Of a DNA stretch of 64,000 bases, positions 53,137 to 61,027 are shown in pieces. The notes under the pieces were generated by a model. That model saw only the letters and a list, made by a program, of their open reading frames with translations, ran no database searches and was not told the DNA's origin. Source of the DNA: Streptomyces sp. WMMC940. GTDB taxonomy: Bacteria; Actinomycetota; Actinomycetes; Streptomycetales; Streptomycetaceae. Position 1 is the first letter of the stretch. The number at the start of each line of letters is the position of its first letter. Where the stretch lies: NCBI RefSeq assembly GCF_027460265.1, contig NZ_JAPZBC010000001.1, positions 3,619,001-3,683,000 of the forward strand, read 5' to 3'. A program made the position numbers and the translations under genes.

Positions 53137-54573
53137 TCAGGCCCAGGTGATGAGCCTCTTCGGCTGCTCCAGCACGGCGGCGACGTCCGCCAGGACCTTG
53201 GAGCCCAGTTCGCCGTCGACGAGTCGGTGGTCGAAGGAGAGCGCGAGCGTGGTGACCTGGCGGGGCTTGATCTTGCCCTTGTGGACCCAGGGCTGCAGCT
53301 TGATCGCGCCGACCGCGAGGATGGCCGACTCCCCGGGGTTGAGGATCGGCGTGCCGGTGTCGACCCCGAAGACGCCCACGTTGGTGATCGTCACCGTGCC
53401 GCCCTGCATGGCGGCCGGGGTCGTCTTCCCTTCACGGGCCGTGGACACCAGCTCGCCGAGGGCCCCGGCGAGCTGCGGCAGGGTCTTGTCGTGCGCGTCC
53501 TTGATGTTCGGCACGATCAGACCGCGCGGGGTGGCCGCGGCGATGCCCAGGTTGACGTAGTGCTTGAGGACGATCTCCTGGTTCGCCTCGTCCCAGGCGG
53601 CGTTGACCTCCGGGTTGCGCTTGATCGCGACCAGCAGCGCCTTGGCGATGAGCAGCAGGGGGTTCACCCGCAGCCCGGCCATGTCCTTGTCGGACTTCAG
53701 CTCCTCGACCAGCTTCATCGTGCGCGTGACGTCGACCGTGATGAACTCGGTGACGTGCGGCGCGGTGAAGGCGGAGCCGACCATCGCCGAGGCGGTGGCC
53801 TTCCGGACGCCCTTGATCGGGATCCGGGTCTCGCGGGCGCCGGCCGCCGGCGCCCCCGCGGGCGCCGTCGCGGTCTCGGCGACCACGGGCTCGGGTGCCG
53901 CGGCGGGCGCGGGTGCCTCGGCCGGGGCCACGGCAGCACGGACGTCGTCGCGGGTGATGATCCCGTCGGGACCGCTCGGCACGACCGTGGCGAGGTCCAC
54001 CCCGAGGTCCTTGGCCAGCTTGCGGACCGGGGGCTTGGCCAGCGGGCGGGGCGCGGCGGGCGCCGCCGTCCCGTGACCGTTCAGCTCGGCCTGCACGGCA
54101 GCCGCGGCCCGCGCGCCCGGCTCGGCCTGCCCGGGCACCGAAGTGCCCTTGCGCGGACGGCGCTTGGTGGAGGACTCGGCCACGCCGTAGCCGACCAGCA
54201 CGGGCCGGCGGCCGGTGGGCTCGTCCTTCGCCTCGGCCTCCGGCTCGGCGGCCGCGACCGCGGGCTCGGTGGCCGCCGGCGGCGGTGCCTCGACCGGTCC
54301 GGAGCCCGGCGCCACGTCCACGGTGATGATCGCGGTGCCGACGTCCACGGTGGTGCCCTCGTCGAACCGGAGCTCGTGCACCACTCCGTCGTACGGGATG
54401 GGCAGCTCCACCGCGGCCTTGGCGGTCTCGACCTCGCACACGACCTGGCCGTCGGTGACGGCGTCGCCCGGCTGGACGTACCACTTGAGGATCTCGGCCT
54501 CGGTGAGTCCCTCGCCCACGTCGGGCATCTTGAACTCCCGGAAGCGGGCGGAAGCGTCAGTCATCGTCGTCAC
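53137..54573 (-). CDS. bkdC: branched-chain alpha-keto acid dehydrogenase E2 (dihydrolipoamide acyltransferase)
   Basis: This 478-residue E2 core has one lipoyl domain (about 12-88, lipoyl Lys52 in VETAKAAVE), then an Ala/Pro-rich linker, an E3-binding domain (about 180-216, VRKLAKDLGVDLATVVPSGPDG) and the catalytic domain (about 245-478) with SFDHRLVDG (His449, Asp453) at the active site. It transfers branched acyl groups to CoA, supplying starters for branched fatty acids and polyketides. GAGGAG precedes the GTG at 54573; a GTG-to-ATG shift of three codons is possible. It is the last gene of bkdABC. Confidence 0.93.
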   Translation of the reverse strand: MTTMTDASARFREFKMPDVGEGLTEAEILKWYVQPGDAVTDGQVVCEVETAKAAVELPIPYDGVVHELRFDEGTTVDVGTAIITVDVAPGSGPVEAPPPAATEPAVAAAEPEAEAKDEPTGRRPVLVGYGVAESSTKRRPRKGTSVPGQAEPGARAAAAVQAELNGHGTAAPAAPRPLAKPPVRKLAKDLGVDLATVVPSGPDGIITRDDVRAAVAPAEAPAPAAAPEPVVAETATAPAGAPAAGARETRIPIKGVRKATASAMVGSAFTAPHVTEFITVDVTRTMKLVEELKSDKDMAGLRVNPLLLIAKALLVAIKRNPEVNAAWDEANQEIVLKHYVNLGIAAATPRGLIVPNIKDAHDKTLPQLAGALGELVSTAREGKTTPAAMQGGTVTITNVGVFGVDTGTPILNPGESAILAVGAIKLQPWVHKGKIKPRQVTTLALSFDHRLVDGELGSKVLADVAAVLEQPKRLITWA

Positions 54574-54583
54574 GACCCTCTCC

Positions 54584-55564
54584 TCAGTACGCCAGCGAGC
54601 GGTCGACGGCGTCGAGCACCCGGTCCAGTCCCGGAAGGTACTCCTCCTCCAGCCGGGCCGGCGGGTACGGAGCGTGGAATCCTCCGACCCGCAGGACCGG
54701 CGCCTCCAGGTGGTAGAAGCACCGCTCCGTGATGCGGGCGGCGATCTCCGCGCCCGAGCCGTAGAACACCGGGGCCTCGTGGACGACGACCAGCCGGCCC
54801 GTCCTCTCCACCGACCGCTGCACGGCGTCGAAGTCGATCGGGGACATCGAGCGCAGGTCCAGGACCTCGACCGACTTGCCCTCCTCCTCGGCGGCCGCGG
54901 CGGCCTCCAGGCAGACCTTCACCATCGGGCCGTAGGCGGCGAGGGTGATGTCCGTGCCGGCGCGGGCGACGCGGGCGGCGTGCAGCGGGTCCGGGATGGA
55001 CTCGGTGTCGACCTCGCCCTTGTCCCAGTAGCGCCGCTTGGGCTCGAAGAAGATCACCGGGTCGTCGCTCTGGATGGCCTGCTGGAGCATCCAGTAGCCG
55101 TCGGCCGCGTTCGAGGGGGAGACGACCTTGAGACCGGCCACGTGGGCGAACAGCGCCTCGGGCGACTCGGAGTGGTGCTCGACCGCGCCGATGCCGCCGC
55201 CGTAGGGGATGCGGACGACGACCGGCAGCTTGACCTTGCCGAGCGCGCGGGCGTGCATCTTCGCGAGCTGCGTGACGATCTGGTCGTACGCGGGGAACAC
55301 GAAGCCGTCGAACTGGATCTCGACGACGGGACGGTAGCCGCGCAGGGCGAGACCGATCGCGGTGCCGACGATGCCGGACTCGGCGAGCGGGGTGTCGATG
55401 ACCCGCTCCTCGCCGAAGTCCTTCTGGAGCCCGTCGGTGATGCGGAAGACTCCGCCGAGCTTGCCGACGTCCTCGCCCATGACGAGGACCTTGGGGTCGG
55501 TGTCGAGAGCCTTGCGCAGCGACTCGTTGAGCGCCTTGGCAAGCGACATCTTCTCTACGGCCAT
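54584..55564 (-). CDS. bkdB: branched-chain alpha-keto acid dehydrogenase E1 beta subunit
   Basis: This 326-residue protein pairs with the E1 alpha subunit to decarboxylate alpha-keto acids from Val, Leu and Ile using thiamine diphosphate. It carries the transketolase pyrimidine-binding domain (KVLVMGEDVGKLGGVFRIT near 27; IVGTAIGLALRGYRPVVEIQFDGF near 65) and the transketolase C-terminal domain (VEVLDLRSMSPIDFD near 228). AGGAGG upstream and two bases between the bkdA stop and its ATG show tight coupling; bkdC follows ten bases after its stop. An earlier frame running through bkdA is spurious. Confidence 0.94.
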   Translation of the reverse strand: MAVEKMSLAKALNESLRKALDTDPKVLVMGEDVGKLGGVFRITDGLQKDFGEERVIDTPLAESGIVGTAIGLALRGYRPVVEIQFDGFVFPAYDQIVTQLAKMHARALGKVKLPVVVRIPYGGGIGAVEHHSESPEALFAHVAGLKVVSPSNAADGYWMLQQAIQSDDPVIFFEPKRRYWDKGEVDTESIPDPLHAARVARAGTDITLAAYGPMVKVCLEAAAAAEEEGKSVEVLDLRSMSPIDFDAVQRSVERTGRLVVVHEAPVFYGSGAEIAARITERCFYHLEAPVLRVGGFHAPYPPARLEEEYLPGLDRVLDAVDRSLAY

Positions 55565-55566
55565 GG

Positions 55567-56730
55567 CTACTTGACCTCCTGCGCGTCGGCGAACGACGCC
55601 TGGTACGCGGCGAACTGCGCGCGCTCCTCGTCGACGAGGGCGTGCCCGTCGGCGTAGACGTGGTCGAACATCGCCATGTCGTCCGGGTCGGGCATGGCGC
55701 GCACCGCCTCGCGGACGCGCTTGGCGAGCGCGTCGCTCTCCGCGTCGAGCTCGGTGAAGAAGGCCTCGTCGGCGTGGCCCTGCGCGGCCAGGTACTTCCG
55801 GAGCCGCAGGATCGGGTCCTTGGCCTCCCAGGCCACCCGCTCGTCGTCGTGGCGGTAGCGGGTCGGGTCGTCGGAGGTGGTGTGGGCGCCCATGCGGTAC
55901 GTGAACGCCTCGACCAGCGTCGGGCCCTCGCCCCGGCGGGCGCGCTCCAGCGCGGACCGGGTCACGGCCAGGCACGCGAGCACGTCGTTGCCGTCGACGC
56001 GGACACCGGGGAAGCCGTAGCCCTGGGCGCGCTGGTAGAGCGGCACCCGGGTCTGGCGCTCGGTGGGCTCGGAGATCGCCCACTGGTTGTTCTGGCAGAA
56101 GAACACGACCGGGGCGTTGTAGACCGCGGAGAAGGTGAACGACTCCGCCACGTCGCCCTGGCTGGAGGCGCCGTCGCCGAAGTACGCGATCACCGCGGAG
56201 TCGGCGCCGTCCTTGGCGACCCCCATCGCGTAGCCGGTGGCGTGCAGCGTCTGCGAGCCGATGACGATGGTGTACAGGTGGAAGTTGTTGCTGTTCGGGT
56301 CCCAGCCGCCGTGGTTCACACCGCGGAACATCCCGAGCAGGTTCGTCGGGTCGACCCCGCGGCACCAGGCGACGCCGTGCTCGCGGTAGGTCGGGAAGAC
56401 GTAGTCGTCGTCGCGCAGGGCGCGGCCGGAGCCGATCTGGGCGGCCTCCTGGCCGAGCAGCGAGGCCCACAGGCCCAGCTCGCCCTGGCGCTGCAGCGCC
56501 GTGGCCTCGGCGTCGAAACGTCGGGTGAGGACCATGTCCCGGTAGAGCCCGCGGAGCTCGTCGGGGCCGAGATCGGCGACATGGCGGTCGTAGTCCGGGT
56601 GCTCGACCCGCTCACCCTCGGGCGTCAGCAGTTGTACGAGCTGGGGCTCGGAACCCGTTGGCTTCTTCGCTGCGCTGACGCGCTTACTGCTGCGGCGCGG
56701 TTTGCGCGCGGCAGTGTTCTCCACGGTCAC
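55567..56730 (-). CDS. bkdA: branched-chain alpha-keto acid dehydrogenase E1 alpha subunit
   Basis: This 387-residue thiamine diphosphate enzyme is the first gene of the bkd operon. After a basic N-terminal tail (RKPRRSSKRVSAAKKP) come RRFDAEATALQRQGELGLWASLLGQEAAQIG and the diphosphate-binding GDGASSQGDVAESFTFSAVYN near residue 185, ending NNQWAIS. This fits the E1-alpha family, and the partner genes argue for branched-chain keto acids rather than pyruvate. GGAG seven bases before the GTG at 56730 sets the start. Upstream is an AT-rich divergent promoter interval with a palindrome. Confidence 0.92.
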   Translation of the reverse strand: MTVENTAARKPRRSSKRVSAAKKPTGSEPQLVQLLTPEGERVEHPDYDRHVADLGPDELRGLYRDMVLTRRFDAEATALQRQGELGLWASLLGQEAAQIGSGRALRDDDYVFPTYREHGVAWCRGVDPTNLLGMFRGVNHGGWDPNSNNFHLYTIVIGSQTLHATGYAMGVAKDGADSAVIAYFGDGASSQGDVAESFTFSAVYNAPVVFFCQNNQWAISEPTERQTRVPLYQRAQGYGFPGVRVDGNDVLACLAVTRSALERARRGEGPTLVEAFTYRMGAHTTSDDPTRYRHDDERVAWEAKDPILRLRKYLAAQGHADEAFFTELDAESDALAKRVREAVRAMPDPDDMAMFDHVYADGHALVDEERAQFAAYQASFADAQEVK

Positions 56731-57052
56731 GTGCGTGCTCCTCCGTCTGTCCGGCTCCCGGGGTCCGCCGGGGTCCAGTGCGGCTCGCCTGTGTCCCTAC
56801 GGTGCACGGGGTGGGTGCGGCTCGGCCGGGAACAGGCGTGACAGGTGCCCCGGCGAGCGCCTGCCAAAGGCACGTTACCCAGTGGGGCGCATTCCTGCGA
56901 AACCCCATTTGACCTGCGATTTTGCTTGGATTTCCAAGTAAATCGAGAAATACGGGAACAACCACTGGTCACAGCCTTGCCGGCTGCCGGAACACGGGCA
57001 CGTTATCCCGGTCACCCCGGCATGGGAAGAGTGAGTATGTGAGACTTGGGCC
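56731..57052. other. 322-base divergent promoter region between bkdA and the response regulator gene
   Basis: No gene is present. Positions of about 56885-56965 are markedly A/T-richer than the surrounding DNA and hold a 14-base palindrome (56925-56938). The promoters of bkdABC and of the response regulator must lie here. Confidence 0.65.
56925..56938. promoter_or_regulatory. palindrome CTTGGA-TT-TCCAAG in the bkdA/response-regulator promoter region
   Basis: A perfect inverted repeat with six-base arms sits in the A/T-rich core of the divergent interval, 195 bases from bkdA and 115 bases from the regulator gene. It is a candidate operator; the bkd regulator of other streptomycetes (BkdR, Lrp-type) is not encoded nearby. 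Confidence 0.45.
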
Positions 57053-57712
57053 GTGCACGAAGAAGGAAAAATCACCGTATTCCTGGTGGACGACCACGAG
57101 GTCGTGCGTCGCGGCGTGTACGAACTGCTCTCCGCCGAGGACGACATCGAGGTCGTCGGCGAGGCCGGTACGGCGGCAGATGCCCTGGTCAGGATCCCTG
57201 CGGTGCGCCCCGATGTGGCGATCCTCGATGTGCGCCTGCCCGACGGAAGCGGGGTAGAGGTCTGCCGGGAGGTCCGTTCGCAGAACGAGGACATCAAATG
57301 TCTGATGCTCACCTCGTACGCGGACGACGAGGCACTCTTCGACGCGATCATGGCGGGGGCCTCGGGCTACGTCCTCAAGGCGATCCGCGGCGCCGAGCTG
57401 CTGACGGCGGTGCGGGACGTGGCGGCGGGCAGGTCCCTGCTCGACCCGGCTGCCACCGCGCGCGTCCTGGAGCGGCTGCGGGACGGGAACGCCCCCAAGA
57501 CCGACGACAGACTGGCGAGCCTGACCGATCAGGAGCGCAGGATCCTGGACCTGATCGGCGAGGGCCTGACCAACCGGGCCATCGGCGAACGGCTGCACCT
57601 GGCGGAGAAGACCATCAAGAACTACGTCTCCGGCCTGCTCGCGAAGCTGGGCATGGAACGGCGCTCCCAGGCCGCCGCGTATGTGGCACGGCTCCAGGCC
57701 GAACGGCACTGA
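57053..57712 (+). CDS. orphan NarL/LuxR-family response regulator (DevR/DosR-like)
   Basis: This 219-residue regulator has a receiver domain (residues 7-125) with Asp13/Asp14, phosphoacceptor Asp59 ([10 protein letters not shown]) and Lys in GYVLKAIRG near 109. The LuxR HTH (about 155-215) includes [36 protein letters not shown]. It closely resembles DevR/DosR. No histidine kinase gene is adjacent, so it is an orphan and presumably depends on a distant kinase. From memory, the S. coelicolor counterpart beside bkd (SCO3818) is also an orphan. The GTG at 57053 has a weak ribosome site. Confidence 0.92.
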   Translation: MHEEGKITVFLVDDHEVVRRGVYELLSAEDDIEVVGEAGTAADALVRIPAVRPDVAILDVRLPDGSGVEVCREVRSQNEDIKCLMLTSYADDEALFDAIMAGASGYVLKAIRGAELLTAVRDVAAGRSLLDPAATARVLERLRDGNAPKTDDRLASLTDQERRILDLIGEGLTNRAIGERLHLAEKTIKNYVSGLLAKLGMERRSQAAAYVARLQAERH

Positions 57713-57988
57713 GGCGCTCGCACACCCCGGGGCACGGGATTCCACCCGGTCGGCGCGAAGCCGTCCGGGTGAGGTGTGTCCGAAGGCCGGGAGAGCGCCT
57801 GCGGACCGGTTCGTCGGCGGTCGCACAGCCGACCCTCGTCCGGTGGCCGTCCCCCGGGCCCGGCCACCGCGTCCGCCCCGTGCGCGCCCGGCCCACGGGC
57901 GCCCACGCTCCGCCTCGTCACGGTGCGCACCCTGGACCGCCCCGGGCAGCGACATCGGCGACACGCTGGGTGATCTAACATCTGACGG

Positions 57989-59068
57989 GTGCCGCGCTCA
58001 TCTGCTATTGCCCCACCCCCCCTTGCTCTTGCCCCACCCCCCATCGGCCCACCCCCTCTCAACGCGCTGCTGCGCCGGTACGAGGACGCCGGTGAACCCC
58101 TCTCCTGCGAACCCGTCACCCAGGGCCTGCTGAACCGCGGCTACCGGCTCTCCACCACACGCGGCGCCTACTTCCTCAAGCAGCACGTCGACGAGCCGAC
58201 CGCCGACCGCGAGACCATCGCCCGCCAGCACCGGGCGGTCCGCCGCCTGCAGTCGCTCGGCGTTCCCGTCGCGCCGCCCGTGGCCGACGGGTCCGGCGAC
58301 ACGGTGGCCGTGATCGGCGGCCGCTGCTACGCCCTGCACCCCTGGGTGGACGGCCGTCACCGCCGCGGGGCCCAGCTCACCACCCTCGAGTCCCGCCGGC
58401 TGGGCGCCCTCCTCGGCCTGGTCCACACCGGCCTGGAGCGGGTCATGGACGTGGAGCCGGGCGGGCGCCGGACCACGGTGCGGCCGCACGAGAGCGCGGA
58501 CCCCGAGGAGACCTTCGCCCTCATCGACGCCCTGCTGGAGCTGGCCCGCGCCCATCGCCCCAGGGACAGCTTCGACGCCCTCGCCGAGCACCGGCTGCTG
58601 GAGCGCCGCGCCCTGCTGGAAGGCCATGCGCACCGGCGGCCGCCCCCGGCCGCGGCCGGGGGCTGGGTGCACGGCGACTTCCACCCGCTCAACCTGCTGT
58701 ACCGGGGCGACCACCGGGGTGCGGAGCCGGCCGCGATCGTCGACTGGGACCGGCTGGGCGTCCAGCCGCGGGCCGAGGAGGCCGTGAGGGCCGCGGCGAT
58801 CTTCTTCGTCCGGCCCTCGGGCCGGCTGGAACTGGGGAAGGTGCGGGCCTACGCGCGCGCCTACCGGCGGGCGGCCGGGGCCGACGCGACGGAACTCGCC
58901 GCCGCCGTGCACCGGGTGTGGTGGGAGCGGCTCAACGACTTCTGGATACTGCGCTGGCGCTACCAGCTGCACGATCGAAGGGCCGACCCGCAGTTCCCTG
59001 CGGTGTCGGCCCTGGCGGTGTGGTGGACGCGGGAGTACGAGGCGGTGTGCGAGGCCTTCGCCGGCTGA
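57989..59068 (+). CDS. phosphotransferase (APH-type kinase fold)
   Basis: This 359-residue protein has a Pro/Leu-rich start (APPPLALAPPPIGPPP) and an APH/choline-kinase fold. The N-lobe includes GLLNRGYRLSTTRGAYFLKQH near residue 45. The catalytic loop is WVHGDFHPLNLLYRG near 230 and the metal site is AIVDWDRLGVQP near 251. It would phosphorylate a small hydroxylated or amino compound; nothing indicates which. The GTG at 57989 follows a TAACAT hexamer (57976-57981) by seven bases, so the transcript may be leaderless. It converges with the kinase gene at 59099. Confidence 0.84.
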   Translation: MPRSSAIAPPPLALAPPPIGPPPLNALLRRYEDAGEPLSCEPVTQGLLNRGYRLSTTRGAYFLKQHVDEPTADRETIARQHRAVRRLQSLGVPVAPPVADGSGDTVAVIGGRCYALHPWVDGRHRRGAQLTTLESRRLGALLGLVHTGLERVMDVEPGGRRTTVRPHESADPEETFALIDALLELARAHRPRDSFDALAEHRLLERRALLEGHAHRRPPPAAAGGWVHGDFHPLNLLYRGDHRGAEPAAIVDWDRLGVQPRAEEAVRAAAIFFVRPSGRLELGKVRAYARAYRRAAGADATELAAAVHRVWWERLNDFWILRWRYQLHDRRADPQFPAVSALAVWWTREYEAVCEAFAG

Positions 59069-59098
59069 CGGCGCCGGCCGGGCGGGCCGCCCTCCGGG

Positions 59099-60718
59099 TC
59101 AGGTGCCGGTGTTTCCGGTGGTGGTGCCGGTGGACGTCCCCTCGGTCGCTCCGTCCGTCGTGCCCGTGGTGGTGCCGGTGGACGTCCCCTCGCTCGTGCC
59201 CTCCGTCGTGCCCTCCGTCGTGCCCTCGCTGGTGTTGCCCTCCGTCGTCCCGTCCGTCGTGCCCTCGCTGGTGTTGCCCTCCGTCGTCCCGTCCGTGGTG
59301 CCCTCGGTGTCCGACGGGGTGTCGCTCGGGTCGTGGCTCGGGCTCTGCGGCTGCGACGGCGGCGGTTCCTGCTGGGAAGGACGGTCACTCGGCGGCCATC
59401 CGCCCTGGTTGCCGTTCGTGCCCTGGTCCGGCTCCTCTTCCTCCTCGGACTGCTCCTCCGAGGGGGTCGGCGAAAGGTCGGACTCGGTCGGGGTGTTGGA
59501 GACCTTCTGGTCGTCCTTCGGCTGCGTGCCCGGGTTGCCCGCCCGGTCCAGCGCGAAGGCCACACCGGCCACGACCGCGATCACCGCGAGCGCGACGAAC
59601 AGCCACACCTTGCCCTTGCCGCCCCTGCCGCCGCCGGGCCCGGCGGCGTACGCGCCGTCCTCCGGATTGCGCGGCGGGAGGAGCGGGCCCTTCGAGGTCT
59701 CCCCGTGGTGCGGATGCCCCATGACCGCCGTCGCGCCCATGCCCTGCGCCGGAGTGTGGCCGCCCTCGTGCATCTCGACCGGGCCGGTGTTCCAGGCACC
59801 CGTGTGGCTGCCCTGCTGCTGCAGCATCTGCAGCCCGTACTGCACGAGCGCCCGCATCTCCTCGGCGCTCTGGAACCGGTCGTCGGGGTCCTTGGCCAGC
59901 GCGCGCATCGCGAGCCCGTCCAGCTCCGGCGGGGCCACGTCGGAGACCTCGGAGGGGGGCACCGGCATGTCCTGAACGTGCTGGTAGACGACGGACAACG
60001 GTGTCTCGCCGGTGAACGGCGGGCGCAGCGCGAGCAGTTCGTAGAGCAGACAGCCCGTGGCGTACAGGTCCGAGCGGTGGTCGACGGCCTTGCCGAGCGC
60101 CTGCTCCGGCGAGAGGTACTGGGGCGTGCCCATGACCATGCCGGTCTGGGTCATCGTCGTCGAAGCGCCGTGCAGCGCACGGGCGATGCCGAAGTCCATC
60201 ACCTTGACCGCGCCGCCGTTGGTGATGATGACGTTCGCCGGCTTGATGTCGCGGTGGACGATGCCGTGCTGGTGCGAGTACGCGAGTGCCTCGAGGACGC
60301 CGGAGACGATGATGAGCGCCTGCTCCGGCGGCGGCGCCTCGGCGTTGATCAGCAGATCGCGGATGGTGTGGCCCTCGACCAGCTCCATCACGATGTACGG
60401 CACGGACTGGCCGTCCACGACGTCCTCGCCGGAGTCGTACACGGCCACGATGGCATGGTGGTTGAGGCCCGCGACGGACTGGGCCTCACGCGTGAAGCGC
60501 GCCTTGGACACCGGGTCCTCGGCCAGATCGGCCCGGAGCAGTTTCACGGCGACGGTGCGACCGAGGCGGACGTCCTCCGCCGCGAACACCTCGGCCATAC
60601 CGCCCCGGCCGAGACGGTGGGTCAGCCGGTACCGGCCGTCGCCGACGAGCCCGCCGACGCCCCAGGAGTCAGCAGCATCCGACACTCCGCCGCCATGTGG
60701 TCCGGATTCGGGTGCCAT
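59099..60718 (-). CDS. transmembrane Ser/Thr protein kinase (PknB-like, no PASTA domain)
   Basis: This 539-residue kinase has a catalytic domain at about 28-290: GRGGMAEVF (P-loop), Lys59 (VAVKLLR), HRDIKPAN near 160, DFG in VMDFGIAR and TPQYLSPEQALG. A cytosolic linker follows, then one membrane helix (about 370-392). The outer tail of about 145 residues is Pro/Ser/Glu-rich and ends in Gly-Thr-Thr-Glu-Gly repeats, including two exact copies of GTTDGTTEGNTSE. It has no PASTA domain. GAGG five bases before the ATG at 60718 sets the start; a GTG at 60787 is less likely. It is divergent from a second kinase gene. Confidence 0.9.
   Translation of the reverse strand: MAPESGPHGGGVSDAADSWGVGGLVGDGRYRLTHRLGRGGMAEVFAAEDVRLGRTVAVKLLRADLAEDPVSKARFTREAQSVAGLNHHAIVAVYDSGEDVVDGQSVPYIVMELVEGHTIRDLLINAEAPPPEQALIIVSGVLEALAYSHQHGIVHRDIKPANVIITNGGAVKVMDFGIARALHGASTTMTQTGMVMGTPQYLSPEQALGKAVDHRSDLYATGCLLYELLALRPPFTGETPLSVVYQHVQDMPVPPSEVSDVAPPELDGLAMRALAKDPDDRFQSAEEMRALVQYGLQMLQQQGSHTGAWNTGPVEMHEGGHTPAQGMGATAVMGHPHHGETSKGPLLPPRNPEDGAYAAGPGGGRGGKGKVWLFVALAVIAVVAGVAFALDRAGNPGTQPKDDQKVSNTPTESDLSPTPSEEQSEEEEEPDQGTNGNQGGWPPSDRPSQQEPPPSQPQSPSHDPSDTPSDTEGTTDGTTEGNTSEGTTDGTTEGNTSEGTTEGTTEGTSEGTSTGTTTGTTDGATEGTSTGTTTGNTGT
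59216..59300 (-). repeat. 39-base tandem repeat in the kinase tail
   Basis: A 39-base unit encoding GTTDGTTEGNTSE occurs twice in a row, with related partial copies on both sides (59110-59215 and 59300-59320). The repeat keeps the reading frame, so copy number changes would only lengthen or shorten the extracellular tail. Confidence 0.75.
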
Positions 60719-61027
60719 CAGTCCTCGCCGTCGTGTCTTGCCGCGCCGCGCGCTGCGCGCGAGCGGCGTCTCTCGCTGGTTCGACACGTCACGCTACAGG
60801 CTTCCGGCGACACGCCGGTCCGAGATGGACCGGTCGTCGGACCCGTTCCCGGTGCGCCGGAGCACACACGTCCGGTTCCTGTAACGCTTGCGAGACGCTT
60901 CTTGTGCGTACGGTCACGGAACGGGCACCCGGCTTGACGTGTCACTGCCCTCGGGCAGACTTGCCACGTAATCCGGATCACCGCGGCCACCGCTCCACGG
61001 TGTGCGTGCCTAGGGGGAAGCACAGTC
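60719..61027. other. 309-base divergent promoter interval between two kinase genes
   Basis: No gene is supported. CTTGACG at about 60933 and CTTGCC/CACGTAATCC nearby could be promoter elements for the right-hand kinase. I see no palindrome that would mark a regulator site. Confidence 0.5.

Noticed and set aside
59110..59320. Possible CRISPR array or mobile repeat
   Set aside because: The repeats encode an in-frame Thr/Gly/Glu tail of a kinase and are contiguous.
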